A stretch of 64,000 nucleotides of DNA. Origin: CAYXLI01 sp964464925. GTDB lineage: Bacteria > Acidobacteriota > Terriglobia > Bryobacterales > Bryobacteraceae. The notes beneath the pieces are model-generated. The model was not told where the DNA came from. It was given only the letters and a program-made list of their open reading frames with translations, and ran no database searches. The stretch is taken from assembly GCA_964464925.1 (NCBI GenBank), contig CAYXLI010000017.1:1-64000 (forward strand). Direction: 5' to 3'. The translations under genes were made by a program, and so were the position numbers. Positions 1 to 10,485 of the stretch are shown here, in pieces (position 1 is the first letter of the stretch; each line of letters opens with the position of its first letter).

Positions 1-235
1 CGCCGCCGAAGAGATGGCCGAACAGGATGCCGCGCCAAACGAACCCAACTCCGCTCCCACACTCGTGGAAATCGCAGAGCCAAACGAACCCACTGCTCAG
101 CCGGGACCAGACATCGAAATCGCCGCGTCAAACGAACCCACCGGGCTCTTAAAGTCTGCGGCACCGGAACTTTACATCTCGCTGGCAGACGTCACACACT
201 TCGGTTCTCGCGAACCGCGGGAGATCCAGCCTTGA
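1..235 (+). CDS. C-terminal fragment of a Pro/Asn/Glu-rich protein, 5' end outside window
   Basis: The reading frame is open from base 2 to a TGA at 233-235, so the visible part is probably the tail of a longer gene that starts before the window. An internal ATG lies at 14. The visible residues are low in complexity, with imperfect repeats built on 'EPNEPT' and 'ASNEPT', followed by a more ordinary hydrophobic end. No domain is recognised. It converges on the pseudokinase gene with 11 bases between the stops. It could also be a chance frame, but the repeated PNEP pattern argues for real, disordered protein sequence. Confidence 0.4.
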   Translation, partial: AAEEMAEQDAAPNEPNSAPTLVEIAEPNEPTAQPGPDIEIAASNEPTGLLKSAAPELYISLADVTHFGSREPREIQP

Positions 236-246
236 GCGCCCGAACT

Positions 247-1287
247 TTATCGCTCCATCAGTTTAGTGACGTAAGTGTCGTGAGGTGCGCCCGCCTGCCG
301 TGCGCTGCGCTTCAGCTTGTCCGCTTCCTTTTGTGTGAGCCCGGACCCAAGCACAACATAATAAAGACCGCCTTTACCTTCCGGCGGGTACACGTGTGGC
401 TTCAGACGGCGTGTCTGCTGGGCGATCTTCTGTGCGCGGCTCTCCGCTGGCCCGTAGCTCGAGTACGTAGCAGCAACCACGGCCCACGCGCCGTTTGGAT
501 TCGTCTGCCTGGCTCGCGTCTGAACCGGCGACGGCTTAGCCGGCTCCGGAGTCGGTGGCGGGCTTGTTCTCACGACCGCTGCCGGAGTGGCTGGCGGAGC
601 CGGCGTCGAGGTGTGCAAACTCCTGTAGCCGAGAAGGAGTGCAAGCGCGCACCCTCCCGCAACACCGATTACTGGCCACGGCAGCCGCGCTCGGGAAGCA
701 TTCGGTTCGACTTCGACTCGTATCGGACGCGGAACCGCAGCCTTGGGCTCTTCGACCGGAAAGATCTCCCAGAGTTGCTGCAGATCGCGTGCGCGGCAAG
801 CCTCCGTCGCCCGGCGCAGACTGTCTACGCCCAGCTTCACCGAATCACCCATCACGAAGATGGCCTCAGGGCGGACCCCACCGTGGCAGAGATCGCGCGT
901 GTGCAGAAAATCCAGCGCCTGCCCAGCCTGCTCCGCCAATCGTCGCGCCTGCGCCGTGCCAGGCTCTCCGCGGCTCTGCATCTCTGCAACGTCATCATCC
1001 GGGATCTCCGTCGCAGCATAGTTCAGGTGAGCGCTATCAATCCATGCGTCCCCCGTGTCGAAGACCCGCATGATATGCGGGTGCTCGCACGTCCTTGCGA
1101 GTTCCCAACTGTCTCGCACCGCTTCACCCCGTTCGGTCTCCGCCTCGATCAGGTGGATCAGGGCCGTTGTTCCGGTCCCTTCGGCCGTGCCAATGTAATA
1201 AGCGGTTTCGTCCCGTACGCCGAGGAGTGTATCGAGTCTCCAGGTCCCGGCCATTCGGCCGGCGCAATCGGTCCAGGTTGAAATCAT
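247..1287 (-). CDS. Kinase-dead protein kinase-like / transmembrane / SPOR-domain protein
   Basis: The 346-residue protein has three parts. Residues about 14-175 resemble the bacterial Ser/Thr kinase fold: 'EHPHIMRVFDTG' matches the usual region after helix C and 'ALDFLHTRDLCHGGVRPEAIF' spans the catalytic-loop position. The HRD aspartate is glycine, the catalytic lysine and asparagine are replaced ('HGGVRPEAI' at 135-143), the DFG site reads 'KLGVD', and no VAIK lysine is seen, so it should be a pseudokinase. A transmembrane segment covers about 204-220. After a Pro-rich linker, residues about 267-343 fit a SPOR domain, the family that binds denuded septal peptidoglycan. The topology suggests a cytoplasmic pseudokinase tied to a periplasmic glycan sensor. 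The start is uncertain; Met12 is an alternative. Confidence 0.72.
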   Translation of the reverse strand: MISTWTDCAGRMAGTWRLDTLLGVRDETAYYIGTAEGTGTTALIHLIEAETERGEAVRDSWELARTCEHPHIMRVFDTGDAWIDSAHLNYAATEIPDDDVAEMQSRGEPGTAQARRLAEQAGQALDFLHTRDLCHGGVRPEAIFVMGDSVKLGVDSLRRATEACRARDLQQLWEIFPVEEPKAAVPRPIRVEVEPNASRARLPWPVIGVAGGCALALLLGYRSLHTSTPAPPATPAAVVRTSPPPTPEPAKPSPVQTRARQTNPNGAWAVVAATYSSYGPAESRAQKIAQQTRRLKPHVYPPEGKGGLYYVVLGSGLTQKEADKLKRSARQAGAPHDTYVTKLMER

Positions 1288-1404
1288 TCTTCCATCGTAA
1301 TGTTTTCAGGTAAGTTCCTGAAGCGGCGTACCCGGGCGTCTCGTAGCGGCCTTTGTGGTACACTCCTTGGCTAAATCGGCAGGGAGCTCTGGAGGACTGT
1401 CAAG

Positions 1405-2829
1405 ATGCGAATTCCCGATCAAATGAAAAGAACGCTTCTCGGTCTGAGTCTTGCCTTCGCGGCATGTCTTCAGGCACAGAATGGCACAACCGCGCTCGAC
1501 CGTTATGTCGCCAGGCCGGATCCCGCTTACAAATGGGCGTTGACAAAAACCATCCCCGGAACTGGCGTTACCGGCTACGTGCTGGATATGACCTCGCAAA
1601 CCTGGTTGACGCCACAGGAAGTGGATCGTACCGAGTGGAAGCATTGGGTAACCATCTACAAACCGGAGAAGGTAGCCAGCGACATTGCCCTGCTTCTCAT
1701 CACGGGCGGAAGCAATGAGAGCAACCCCCCGGAGAAACTGGACGCGTTTCTGGCGGCTGTGGCGGAAAAGACGAAGAGCGTTGCCGTCGAACTCCGGATG
1801 ATCCCGGATCAGCCCCTCAGTTTTTATGGCGAGTCGAGACGCCGCACCGAAGATGCCATCCTCGCATTTACGTGGAAGAAGTTTTTAGAAACCGGTGACG
1901 AGCGCTGGCCCGGGCGCCTGCCGATGACCAAAGCCGCTGTTCGGGCCATGGATGCCGTCCAGGAGTTTTTGGCTTCAGAACCGGGCGGCAGGACCAAGGT
2001 CGCACGCTGGGTCGTCACCGGCGGCAGCAAGCGCGGTTGGACTACGTGGACCACGGCCGCCGTGGACAAACGAGTCATTGCCATCGCCCCTGTCGTCATC
2101 GACCTCTTGAATATTGACGCATCGTTTACGCATCACTGGCGTGCTTACGGTTTCTGGGCTCCGGCCGTTCGCGATTACGTGGAGCATGGGCTTATGGATT
2201 GGCGCGGCACCAAGGAATGGCACGAGCTGATGAAGATCGAGGAACCCTATGAGTATCGCGACCGTCTTACCATGCCGAAGTTCATCATGAATTCCGCCGG
2301 AGATCAGTTCTTCCTGCCGGACTCCTCCCAGTTCTACTTCAAGGATCTGAAAGGCGAGAAGTATCTGCGGTACGTGCCCAACACCGACCATGGCATTACG
2401 CGGCGGTCCGATGCGGCGGAAAGCCTGCTCGCGTATTATCAGTCCATCGTCGCGGACTGGAAGCGTCCGGAGTTCTCCTGGAACATCACGAAGGATGGAG
2501 CCATCGAGGTGACTTGCAAAGACAAACCCTCCGCAGTGAAACTCTGGCAGGCCACCAATCCCGAGGCGCGGGATTTCCGTCTCGAAAAGATCGGCCCCGC
2601 GTATCAGAGCAAAGACGTAACGGCCGAGCGCGAAGGCAAGTACATCGTGAAGCTGCAACAGCCGGAGAAAGGCTTCACAGCCTCGTTCGTGGAACTCACG
2701 TTTCCTACACCGGGCGGCAGTAACTGGAAGTTCACCACCGATGTGAAGGTTCTCCCCGATGTATATCCATTTCCTGCGCCGGAAGCGAAGCGCGCCGTAA
2801 ACGCGACGCCAATGAAGACGGCCCAGTAG
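1405..2829 (+). CDS. PhoPQ-activated pathogenicity-related (PqaA-type) alpha/beta hydrolase
   Basis: This 474-residue exported protein belongs to the PqaA-like family (PF10142). The N-terminus carries a signal peptide 'KRTLLGLSLAFAACLQAQ' preceded by seven residues. A nucleophile elbow 'VTGGSKRGW' places Ser208 as the likely nucleophile; 'SAGDQFFLPDSS' and 'NTDHGI' supply the expected Asp and His regions of a hydrolase triad. The substrate is unknown; the family was named from a Salmonella PhoPQ-regulated gene. The start is fixed by GGAGG at 1391-1395, nine bases before ATG 1405; an internal ATG at 1423 would also keep the leader. It stands alone, divergent from the pseudokinase gene. Confidence 0.85.
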   Translation: MRIPDQMKRTLLGLSLAFAACLQAQNGTTALDRYVARPDPAYKWALTKTIPGTGVTGYVLDMTSQTWLTPQEVDRTEWKHWVTIYKPEKVASDIALLLITGGSNESNPPEKLDAFLAAVAEKTKSVAVELRMIPDQPLSFYGESRRRTEDAILAFTWKKFLETGDERWPGRLPMTKAAVRAMDAVQEFLASEPGGRTKVARWVVTGGSKRGWTTWTTAAVDKRVIAIAPVVIDLLNIDASFTHHWRAYGFWAPAVRDYVEHGLMDWRGTKEWHELMKIEEPYEYRDRLTMPKFIMNSAGDQFFLPDSSQFYFKDLKGEKYLRYVPNTDHGITRRSDAAESLLAYYQSIVADWKRPEFSWNITKDGAIEVTCKDKPSAVKLWQATNPEARDFRLEKIGPAYQSKDVTAEREGKYIVKLQQPEKGFTASFVELTFPTPGGSNWKFTTDVKVLPDVYPFPAPEAKRAVNATPMKTAQ

Positions 2830-2847
2830 AGCGGGGTGAGAGTCGGC

Positions 2848-2867
2848 AGGCGTGTGATAATACGCCT
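2848..2867 (+). promoter_or_regulatory. Short hairpin containing a -10-like TGTGATAAT just before the glycosyltransferase gene
   Basis: AGGCGT (2848-2853) pairs with ACGCCT (2862-2867). The loop contains an extended -10-like TGTGATAAT ending at 2861, only 12 bases before ATG 2874. It could be a promoter giving a very short leader or a weak hairpin after the preceding gene. No convincing -35 was seen. Confidence 0.25.
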
Positions 2868-2873
2868 TGGTTC

Positions 2874-4166
2874 ATGCGGATTCTGCTGGCGCACAACTCT
2901 TTGTATTACCCGTCTTACGGTGGCGGCGACCGCTCGAATCGTTTTCTGATGGAGCAGTTGGCCTCACGGGGCCACCAGGTGCGAGTTGTGGCTCGCATCG
3001 AGCACTTCGGCCAGAAGGCGCATGACAAGCTTTTGAAGGAGTTACATCGGCGGCATGTCCACGTCACCAGAACTGAGGAGACGGGACTGCACCTCGACCT
3101 GAACGGCGTAGACATTCGCGTCCTGACGCTGAGCGCACATCTGCGCGCGTTCTTCGCGGCGCATATCCGCTCGTTCGACCCGGACGTGATTCTGACATCC
3201 ACAGACGATCCGGCGCATCTGCTGCTTGACGTGGCTCTTCGGGCGAAGAGGGCTCACGTCGTGTACCTGGTGCGGGCTACGATAGCGGCGCCGTTCGGGC
3301 CGGACAGTTCGATGCCAAGCGCGGCGAAGACGCAGGCGTTGCGATCGGCGGACGGTGTCGTCGGTGTGAGCGAGTACGTCGCCGGCTACTCGCGCCAGTG
3401 GGGCGGCCTTGATGCTGTCTACGTGCCCATCTCGCTCCTGCCGCCGGGCGAGCCTCCGCTGCTCGGGCGCTTTGAGAATCGGTTCGTCAGCATGGTGAAT
3501 CCTTGTGCGGGGAAGGGAATCGCGGTCTTTCTCGCGTTAGCGGAGCGATGCCCGGATGTGGAGTTTGCGGCGGTGCCCACTTGGGGAACGACGGAGGCCG
3601 ACCTCGCTGCTTTACGCAGGTTATCGAATGTCCACGTCTTTGCGCCGTTTGATGACTTCGATGAGTTCTTGCGGCAAACGCGCGTGATGTTGGTACCGTC
3701 GCTGTGGGCCGAGGCACGATCGCGCGTGATCCTGGAAGCCATGTCGCGCGGCATTCCCGTGTTGGCCAGTGACGTGGGCGGATTGGCGGAGGCCAAGCTT
3801 GGAGTCGATTATCTGTTGCCAGTGAATCCGATTCGCGGATACCGCGGCGCAGTCGATGAACTGATGGTTCCCGTGGTCGACGTGCCGCGGCAGGACGTGG
3901 GCCCGTGGGAGACCGTGTTGCGGCGGCTCCTGACGGATCGGGCTCACTACGAAAAGTTGTCAGTCGAATCGAGAAGAGCGGCCCTGGCGTACTCGCAGAC
4001 GCTGAATGCAGGGCCGTTTGAAGCGTATCTGGAGAAGATCGTTGGCGCACCGAGACGCCCGCGTCAGGTTTCAGGTGAGCGGCTTTCTCCTGACAAGCAT
4101 CGGTTGCTTGCGCTTAGGATCAAGGAGCGAAAAAAGCATGTGGATTCCGGAAGCAGCCGTCCGTGA
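2874..4166 (+). CDS. GT4-family glycosyltransferase
   Basis: The 430-residue protein has the GT-B fold signature of glycosyltransferase family 4. The N-terminal domain opens with 'MRILLAHNSLYYPSYGGGDRSN', including the glycine-rich sugar-acceptor loop. The C-terminal donor domain has 'VMLVPSLWAEARSRVILEAMSRGIPVLASDVGGLAE', the EX7E-type region in which Glu binds the nucleotide sugar. It would act in the cytoplasm on a glycan or lipid acceptor; donor and acceptor cannot be told from sequence. Its last 29 bases overlap the FkbM methyltransferase gene, so the two are likely cotranscribed and may decorate the same glycan. Confidence 0.88.
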   Translation: MRILLAHNSLYYPSYGGGDRSNRFLMEQLASRGHQVRVVARIEHFGQKAHDKLLKELHRRHVHVTRTEETGLHLDLNGVDIRVLTLSAHLRAFFAAHIRSFDPDVILTSTDDPAHLLLDVALRAKRAHVVYLVRATIAAPFGPDSSMPSAAKTQALRSADGVVGVSEYVAGYSRQWGGLDAVYVPISLLPPGEPPLLGRFENRFVSMVNPCAGKGIAVFLALAERCPDVEFAAVPTWGTTEADLAALRRLSNVHVFAPFDDFDEFLRQTRVMLVPSLWAEARSRVILEAMSRGIPVLASDVGGLAEAKLGVDYLLPVNPIRGYRGAVDELMVPVVDVPRQDVGPWETVLRRLLTDRAHYEKLSVESRRAALAYSQTLNAGPFEAYLEKIVGAPRRPRQVSGERLSPDKHRLLALRIKERKKHVDSGSSRP

Positions 4167-4983
4167 ACTGGACCGGACGGAGCTTGCCAAGGTAGCAACG
4201 GCAGCAGCGCGTGAGGCTCTGCCGGGTGTAGATATCGAAATCTTTTGGGACGAGTTGTGGATCCGTCGTATCGGGTCCTGTTATTTTCCACATCCTGAGA
4301 TGTGGCAGTCGGCCGATCCAAAACGCTGGCTGCTCTACCCGGAAAAATACGTTCGCGACGCCAATGACTACTGGTTTCACGTTTACAAGCCGAACGCAGG
4401 AGACCTGATCGTCGATATCGGCGCTGGCCGCGGCGAGGATGTGTTTGCGTTTTCACAAGCTGTAGGCCCGGAAGGGCGCGTGTGGGCCATCGAACCGCAC
4501 CCGGTCTCGTTCCTCGCCCTGCGGAAGTTCTGCGAGTTGAATCATCTCGATAACGTGACCGCTCTGAACTACGCCTGTGTGGAGCATCCCGGAGCGCTGC
4601 AGATCGAGACGCTTCCGGTATGGGAGTCGAATTACGTCCGCAGCGGCTCGGCGTCGCCCGCGAGCCATCCCGTAGAAGGTCGCCAGTTCGATGACCTTGC
4701 ACGCGAGCACGGTATCGGGCGGATCGACTTCTTAAAGATGAATATCGAAGGCGCCGAGCGGATGGCGTTGCCCGGCTGCCGTGAGTCCCTCACCAGGACA
4801 CAGTACGCCTGCGTGGCGGCGCACGATTTCCGTGCCGACCGGGGAGAAGGCGAACAGTTCCGAACGCTCGCGTTTGTCAAAAACTACCTTCTGGAGGCCG
4901 GATTTGAAGTCGCTACGCGTGACGGCGATCCCCGATATTACGTGCCGTATCACGTACATGGTTCGCGGCCACGCCGAATTTAA
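4138..4983 (+). CDS. FkbM-family SAM-dependent methyltransferase
   Basis: This 281-residue protein has the Rossmann SAM-binding motif 'DLIVDIGAGRGEDVFAFS' and the FkbM-type 'IDFLKMNIEGAERMALPG', in which Asp/Asn and Glu frame the active site. FkbM enzymes mostly O-methylate sugars or polyketides. A longer open frame begins at 4006, but ATG 4138 is preceded by AAGGAG at 4122-4127 at a good distance, and the extra residues lie inside the glycosyltransferase gene in another frame. It overlaps the GT4 gene by 29 bases, which suggests a shared role in methylating a surface glycan or glycolipid. Confidence 0.85.
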   Translation: MWIPEAAVRELDRTELAKVATAAAREALPGVDIEIFWDELWIRRIGSCYFPHPEMWQSADPKRWLLYPEKYVRDANDYWFHVYKPNAGDLIVDIGAGRGEDVFAFSQAVGPEGRVWAIEPHPVSFLALRKFCELNHLDNVTALNYACVEHPGALQIETLPVWESNYVRSGSASPASHPVEGRQFDDLAREHGIGRIDFLKMNIEGAERMALPGCRESLTRTQYACVAAHDFRADRGEGEQFRTLAFVKNYLLEAGFEVATRDGDPRYYVPYHVHGSRPRRI

Positions 4984-5022
4984 GCGTTGCATTTGTACTT
5001 ACTTATCTTCAAACTGGAGCGT

Positions 5023-6681
5023 ATGAAGGTCTCGCTTAAACCGTTACTTGCCATTCCGCTCTCGTCGATACTGCTCTATGGCGCCGGTACTACGATCAAT
5101 ACAAATCTTGCCATCTCCGGTTCCGCCTCGGTGACGACAGCCAGTGGCACTGGTGCGAACTTCAATTTCACCGGCACCTCCTCGTCGGCTGAACTAGGAT
5201 CGGGCTTGGTCTCGGGAGCCGGAACTCTCGTTTTGACGAGCGGTGTCGTGTATACGTACACCCTGAACTACACCATTACTTTCCCCTCTACTCAGACGAT
5301 CACGGGGACTTCTACCGGCAGCAGTACGTCCTTAAACGGAATCACTCCGGCGAACATCGGGTTCGGCGCGGTGACGAACACGATCACAGGCGGCACAGGA
5401 CAGTTTGCCAGTGCCTCGGGTACCACCAATACAGCGACGGGAACGATCATTGCGCCGAGTTTGGGCGTGCTCGCACAGGCATTTTCACTCAGCTTCGGCG
5501 GGCCGATCGCGATCAACGCGCCGAACTATGGGACTGTGAACTCGTCCGGCTTGCGGTTTGTGCCCATCACGCCGTGCCGCGTCGTCGATACGAGAAATCC
5601 GGCCGGCGCATTTGGTGGCCCGTCCCTGCAGGCTCAGGTTTCGAGAGACTTCTACCTGTGGTCCGCTGGATGCGGTATTTCGACCAGTGCCGCGGCATAT
5701 TCCCTGAACGTGACGGTCGTGCCGAAGGGGCCGCTGAGTTATCTCACTATCTGGCCCTCAGGCCAGCCGCAGCCGTTCGTGTCTACCTTGAACAGTGCCG
5801 ATGGACGAACGAAAGCGAATGCCGCCATTGTTCCGGCCGGCAATTCGGGTGGTGTTAGCGTGTACGCGACGAACGATGCGGATGTGATCCTGGATGTGAA
5901 CGGGTATTTCGAGCCAAACGTTGCCACAGATCTGGTGTTCTATCCGCTTACGCCGTGCCGCATCGCCGATACACGCAATCCCACGGCTCCCTTAGGTGGA
6001 CCAGCTCTGATTGCAGGACAGGGGCGCACGTTCCCGGTTCTAAACTCATCGTGTGGCATTCCGAATACCGTGAAGGCATATGCGCTGAACATGACTGTTG
6101 TGCCTGCCACGGCGCTCAGTTATCTGACGACGTGGCCCACAGGCTTTCCGCAACCCCTTGTCTCTACCTTGAACTCGCCGACGGGTGCGGTGCTGGCGAA
6201 CGCCGCCATCGTCCCTGCCGGTTCGAACGGATCCATCGATGTCTATGTGACCGACCAGTCCCACCTCATCATCGACATCAATGGCTATTTCGCACCTCCG
6301 GCTAGCGGGGGACTCCTGTTCTATCCGGTGACGCCGTGCCGCATGGTGGATACGCGCATTCAGTCAGGGAGCCTTTTTGGCGCTCCGTCGTTGCAGAGTG
6401 GGCAAGCGCGCGCGTTCCCCCTGTTGAGTACTTCTTGTGCCCCTTCGACTTCTGCGCAGGCGTACTCGATGAACGTGACGGCGGTGCCGCAGGGGCCACT
6501 CAGCTATCTGACTCTGTGGCAATCCGGACTGATGCAGCCGCTGGTGTCTACACTCAACGCCGGGGATGGCAGTGTGACTGCAAACGCCGCGATCGTGCCG
6601 AACCAGGGAGGATCGATCAACGCGTTCGCCACAAACACTGCCGATGTATTGTTTGATCTGAACGGCTACTTCGCGCCGTAG
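5023..6681 (+). CDS. Exported protein with three tandem VDTR/NGYF repeats
   Basis: The 552-residue protein starts with a signal peptide ('MKVSLKPLLAIPLSSILLYGAG'). Residues about 20-175 are Ser/Thr/Gly-rich. Three repeats of about 126 residues follow, each opening with 'TPCR(V/I/M)(V/A)DTR', containing 'NVTVVP...LSYLTIWPSG' and 'STLN...NAAIVP', and closing with 'DxNGYF'. The same repeat type is known from exported actinobacterial and acidobacterial proteins but has no established function; a glycan- or surface-binding beta domain is my guess. The frame could extend up to a TTG at 4987, but ATG 5023 starts the leader, although its GGAG lies unusually close (3 bases). The 3' end overlaps the convergent ispE by 16 bases. 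Confidence 0.75.
   Translation: MKVSLKPLLAIPLSSILLYGAGTTINTNLAISGSASVTTASGTGANFNFTGTSSSAELGSGLVSGAGTLVLTSGVVYTYTLNYTITFPSTQTITGTSTGSSTSLNGITPANIGFGAVTNTITGGTGQFASASGTTNTATGTIIAPSLGVLAQAFSLSFGGPIAINAPNYGTVNSSGLRFVPITPCRVVDTRNPAGAFGGPSLQAQVSRDFYLWSAGCGISTSAAAYSLNVTVVPKGPLSYLTIWPSGQPQPFVSTLNSADGRTKANAAIVPAGNSGGVSVYATNDADVILDVNGYFEPNVATDLVFYPLTPCRIADTRNPTAPLGGPALIAGQGRTFPVLNSSCGIPNTVKAYALNMTVVPATALSYLTTWPTGFPQPLVSTLNSPTGAVLANAAIVPAGSNGSIDVYVTDQSHLIIDINGYFAPPASGGLLFYPVTPCRMVDTRIQSGSLFGAPSLQSGQARAFPLLSTSCAPSTSAQAYSMNVTAVPQGPLSYLTLWQSGLMQPLVSTLNAGDGSVTANAAIVPNQGGSINAFATNTADVLFDLNGYFAP
5553..6678 (+). repeat. Three tandem coding repeats of about 380 bp (VDTR domain)
   Basis: Direct repeats starting near 5553, 5937 and 6315 encode the three VDTR domains. 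Each begins with the residues F-x-P-x-T-P-C-R and ends at D-x-N-G-Y-F. The protein-level similarity is obvious, while the DNA has diverged, so this is an old internal duplication and not a recent expansion. Confidence 0.8.
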
Positions 6682-7517
6682 GATTTCACGAACTCCACCG
6701 CATGCGATTCTGGGATCGCGGCCTTCGCGCGATCCCGGTCCGCGCGCGTTTCGTACAATCCGAACACGGAGGACCCGCTCCCGCTCATCATCGCGGCGAG
6801 CGCGCCCGTGCGCCGCAAACGGTCCCGCACCTTCTTGAGCTCCGGGTATTGAGAGAACACGGGCGCTTCAAAATCGTTGCTGCAGTGCCGCCACCACTCT
6901 GAGTCGAATGCCGCCAGAGCCGCTGTAAGTGCTTGCGATCGATTTGGTCCGCCCGGCAGAGCCTCCGTGCGCTGGAGGAGTTTGTAAGCCTCGGGCGTGG
7001 AGGAGTGGATGCCCGGTGTGACCAGCAGCAGCGGCTTGGGTTTGGGATGTGGCAGCGGGTATAGTTCTGTTCCTCGTCCGAACCCGAGCGCGCATCCTCC
7101 AAAAAGGAAGAACGGCACGTCACTGCCGAGGCCGGCCCCGATTTCGATCAGCCGCTCCAACGCGATTCGCTTCCCCGTAAGCCCGGGAAGCGTCCGCAAG
7201 ACCGCGGCTGCATCGCTGGACCCGCCGCCGAGCCCTCCGCCCATCGGGATCCGCTTGATCAGAGTGAAGCGAAGGTGCGCACTCAGCTTCAGCTCCTGCA
7301 AAACAGCTTCGGCGGCACGGACGACGAGGTTGTCCGGTATGACGGAGTTGATCCTGACTTCCGTTTTGCGTGCGCGTGTGTATTCGATGCCGAGCGTGTC
7401 GGTCAGCGAGATGGTCTGAAAAATGCTCCGGAGGTTGTGAAAACCGTCGGGGCGCTTGTTCAGCACCTCGAGCGTCAGGTTCACCTTGGCGTGGGCCCGG
7501 ACCTCAACGAAACTCAA
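6666..7517 (-). CDS. ispE: 4-diphosphocytidyl-2-C-methyl-D-erythritol kinase
   Basis: IspE phosphorylates CDP-methylerythritol in the MEP pathway to isopentenyl diphosphate. The 283-residue length is normal. The N-terminal 'AHAKVNLTLEVLNKRPDGFHNLRSIF' holds the catalytic Lys and the substrate-binding segment; the GHMP-kinase ATP loop is 'IPMGGGLGGGSSDAAAVL'; 'MSGSGSSVFGLY' near the C-terminus is the third GHMP motif. It starts inside the stop of apt (4-base overlap), so the two are translationally coupled. Its product feeds isoprenoid supply, which the carotenoid operon further along would use. Confidence 0.96.
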   Translation of the reverse strand: MSFVEVRAHAKVNLTLEVLNKRPDGFHNLRSIFQTISLTDTLGIEYTRARKTEVRINSVIPDNLVVRAAEAVLQELKLSAHLRFTLIKRIPMGGGLGGGSSDAAAVLRTLPGLTGKRIALERLIEIGAGLGSDVPFFLFGGCALGFGRGTELYPLPHPKPKPLLLVTPGIHSSTPEAYKLLQRTEALPGGPNRSQALTAALAAFDSEWWRHCSNDFEAPVFSQYPELKKVRDRLRRTGALAAMMSGSGSSVFGLYETRADRDRAKAAIPESHAVEFVKSYGAK

Positions 7518-8029
7518 TAATGCACCAACGAGGCCACATCGTAGTTCTTGATCTTCTTGCGGCCTTCCAGGAAGTCGAGTTCGATGACGAATCCGAAACC
7601 GGCGATGCGTCCGCCTAGCTTTTCCACCAGCCGTCCGGTAGCAGCCGCGGTGCCGCCGGTTGCGAGCACGTCATCTACGATGAGGACGTTCTGCCCGGGC
7701 TTGATTGCGTCCTTATGGATCTCCAGGCGGTCCGTGCCATATTCCAGTTCGTATTCCCAGAACTCGATTTCGCACGGCAGTTTCTTGGGCTTGCGAACGG
7801 GTACGAAGCCTACGCCGCGCGCAATTGCCAGCGCCGGAGCGAAGAAGTATCCGCGCGCTTCGATCCCGACTACTACGTCTATCGGCTTACCATCAAACTT
7901 GCCGAGCAGCCCGTCAATCACGGCCTTTAATCCCGGCCCGTCCTTCATCAGGGTGGTGATGTCGTAGAACAGAATTCCAGGTTTCGGGAAGTCCGGAACT
8001 TCCCGGATCAGTGCTTTGAGATCAGTCAT
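7514..8029 (-). CDS. apt: Adenine phosphoribosyltransferase
   Basis: This 171-residue enzyme salvages adenine to AMP using PRPP. The PRPP-binding motif 'VLIVDDVLATGGTAAA' is intact, and the N-terminal 'LIREVPDFPKPGILFYDITTLMKD' is typical of Apt. The length equals that of the usual bacterial enzyme. It is upstream of, and overlaps by four bases, ispE; the pair forms a small operon although the two pathways are unrelated. Confidence 0.97.
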   Translation of the reverse strand: MTDLKALIREVPDFPKPGILFYDITTLMKDGPGLKAVIDGLLGKFDGKPIDVVVGIEARGYFFAPALAIARGVGFVPVRKPKKLPCEIEFWEYELEYGTDRLEIHKDAIKPGQNVLIVDDVLATGGTAAATGRLVEKLGGRIAGFGFVIELDFLEGRKKIKNYDVASLVHY

Positions 8030-8060
8030 TCGGAACTACGTAGTTTAGCATCTTGGCGCT

Positions 8061-8345
8061 CTAGTAGCGCTCGATTTCAAAGGTTGTGCGGTGCTGTATC
8101 GCGGCGCTTTCCTCCTCCACGCGCCGCACGTCCGAAAAAGTTGGGCCTTTCCATAACTCCCCGGCCAATTCGGATAAGTCGGCTTCGGTACCGATCGCGT
8201 AGACCTCTACGGAGCCGTCTTCCAGATTGCGCGCGTAACCGCGCACGCCCAGCCGCTCTGCATGTTTCTGGACGAACCAGCGAAAACCCACACCCTGGAC
8301 GCGCCCGTGCACGACATAACGGCGTGCTACTCTCCCCTTACCCAT
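8061..8345 (-). CDS. acyP: Acylphosphatase
   Basis: The 94-residue protein hydrolyses carboxyl-phosphate bonds such as those of acetyl phosphate. The signature 'GRVQGVGFRWFVQKHAERLGVRGYARN' contains the phosphate-binding Arg in 'GFRWF' and the catalytic Asn in 'GYARN'. It lies 31 bases upstream of apt on the same strand and may share its transcript. Confidence 0.95.
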   Translation of the reverse strand: MGKGRVARRYVVHGRVQGVGFRWFVQKHAERLGVRGYARNLEDGSVEVYAIGTEADLSELAGELWKGPTFSDVRRVEEESAAIQHRTTFEIERY

Positions 8346-8384
8346 AAGTGGAGTGTATCGATATTTTCCGGCACCGGTCGTTCG

Positions 8385-10385
<2,001 letters not shown>

Positions 10386-10485
10386 GGAATGTCTCTTCAA
10401 TGATAGAATCGGCCTCACTTATGTGCGAGTCGGGACAGCCACGCCTGGCGAATGCCAGCGAGGGGAGGCAAGGGAGAAGTGACGA

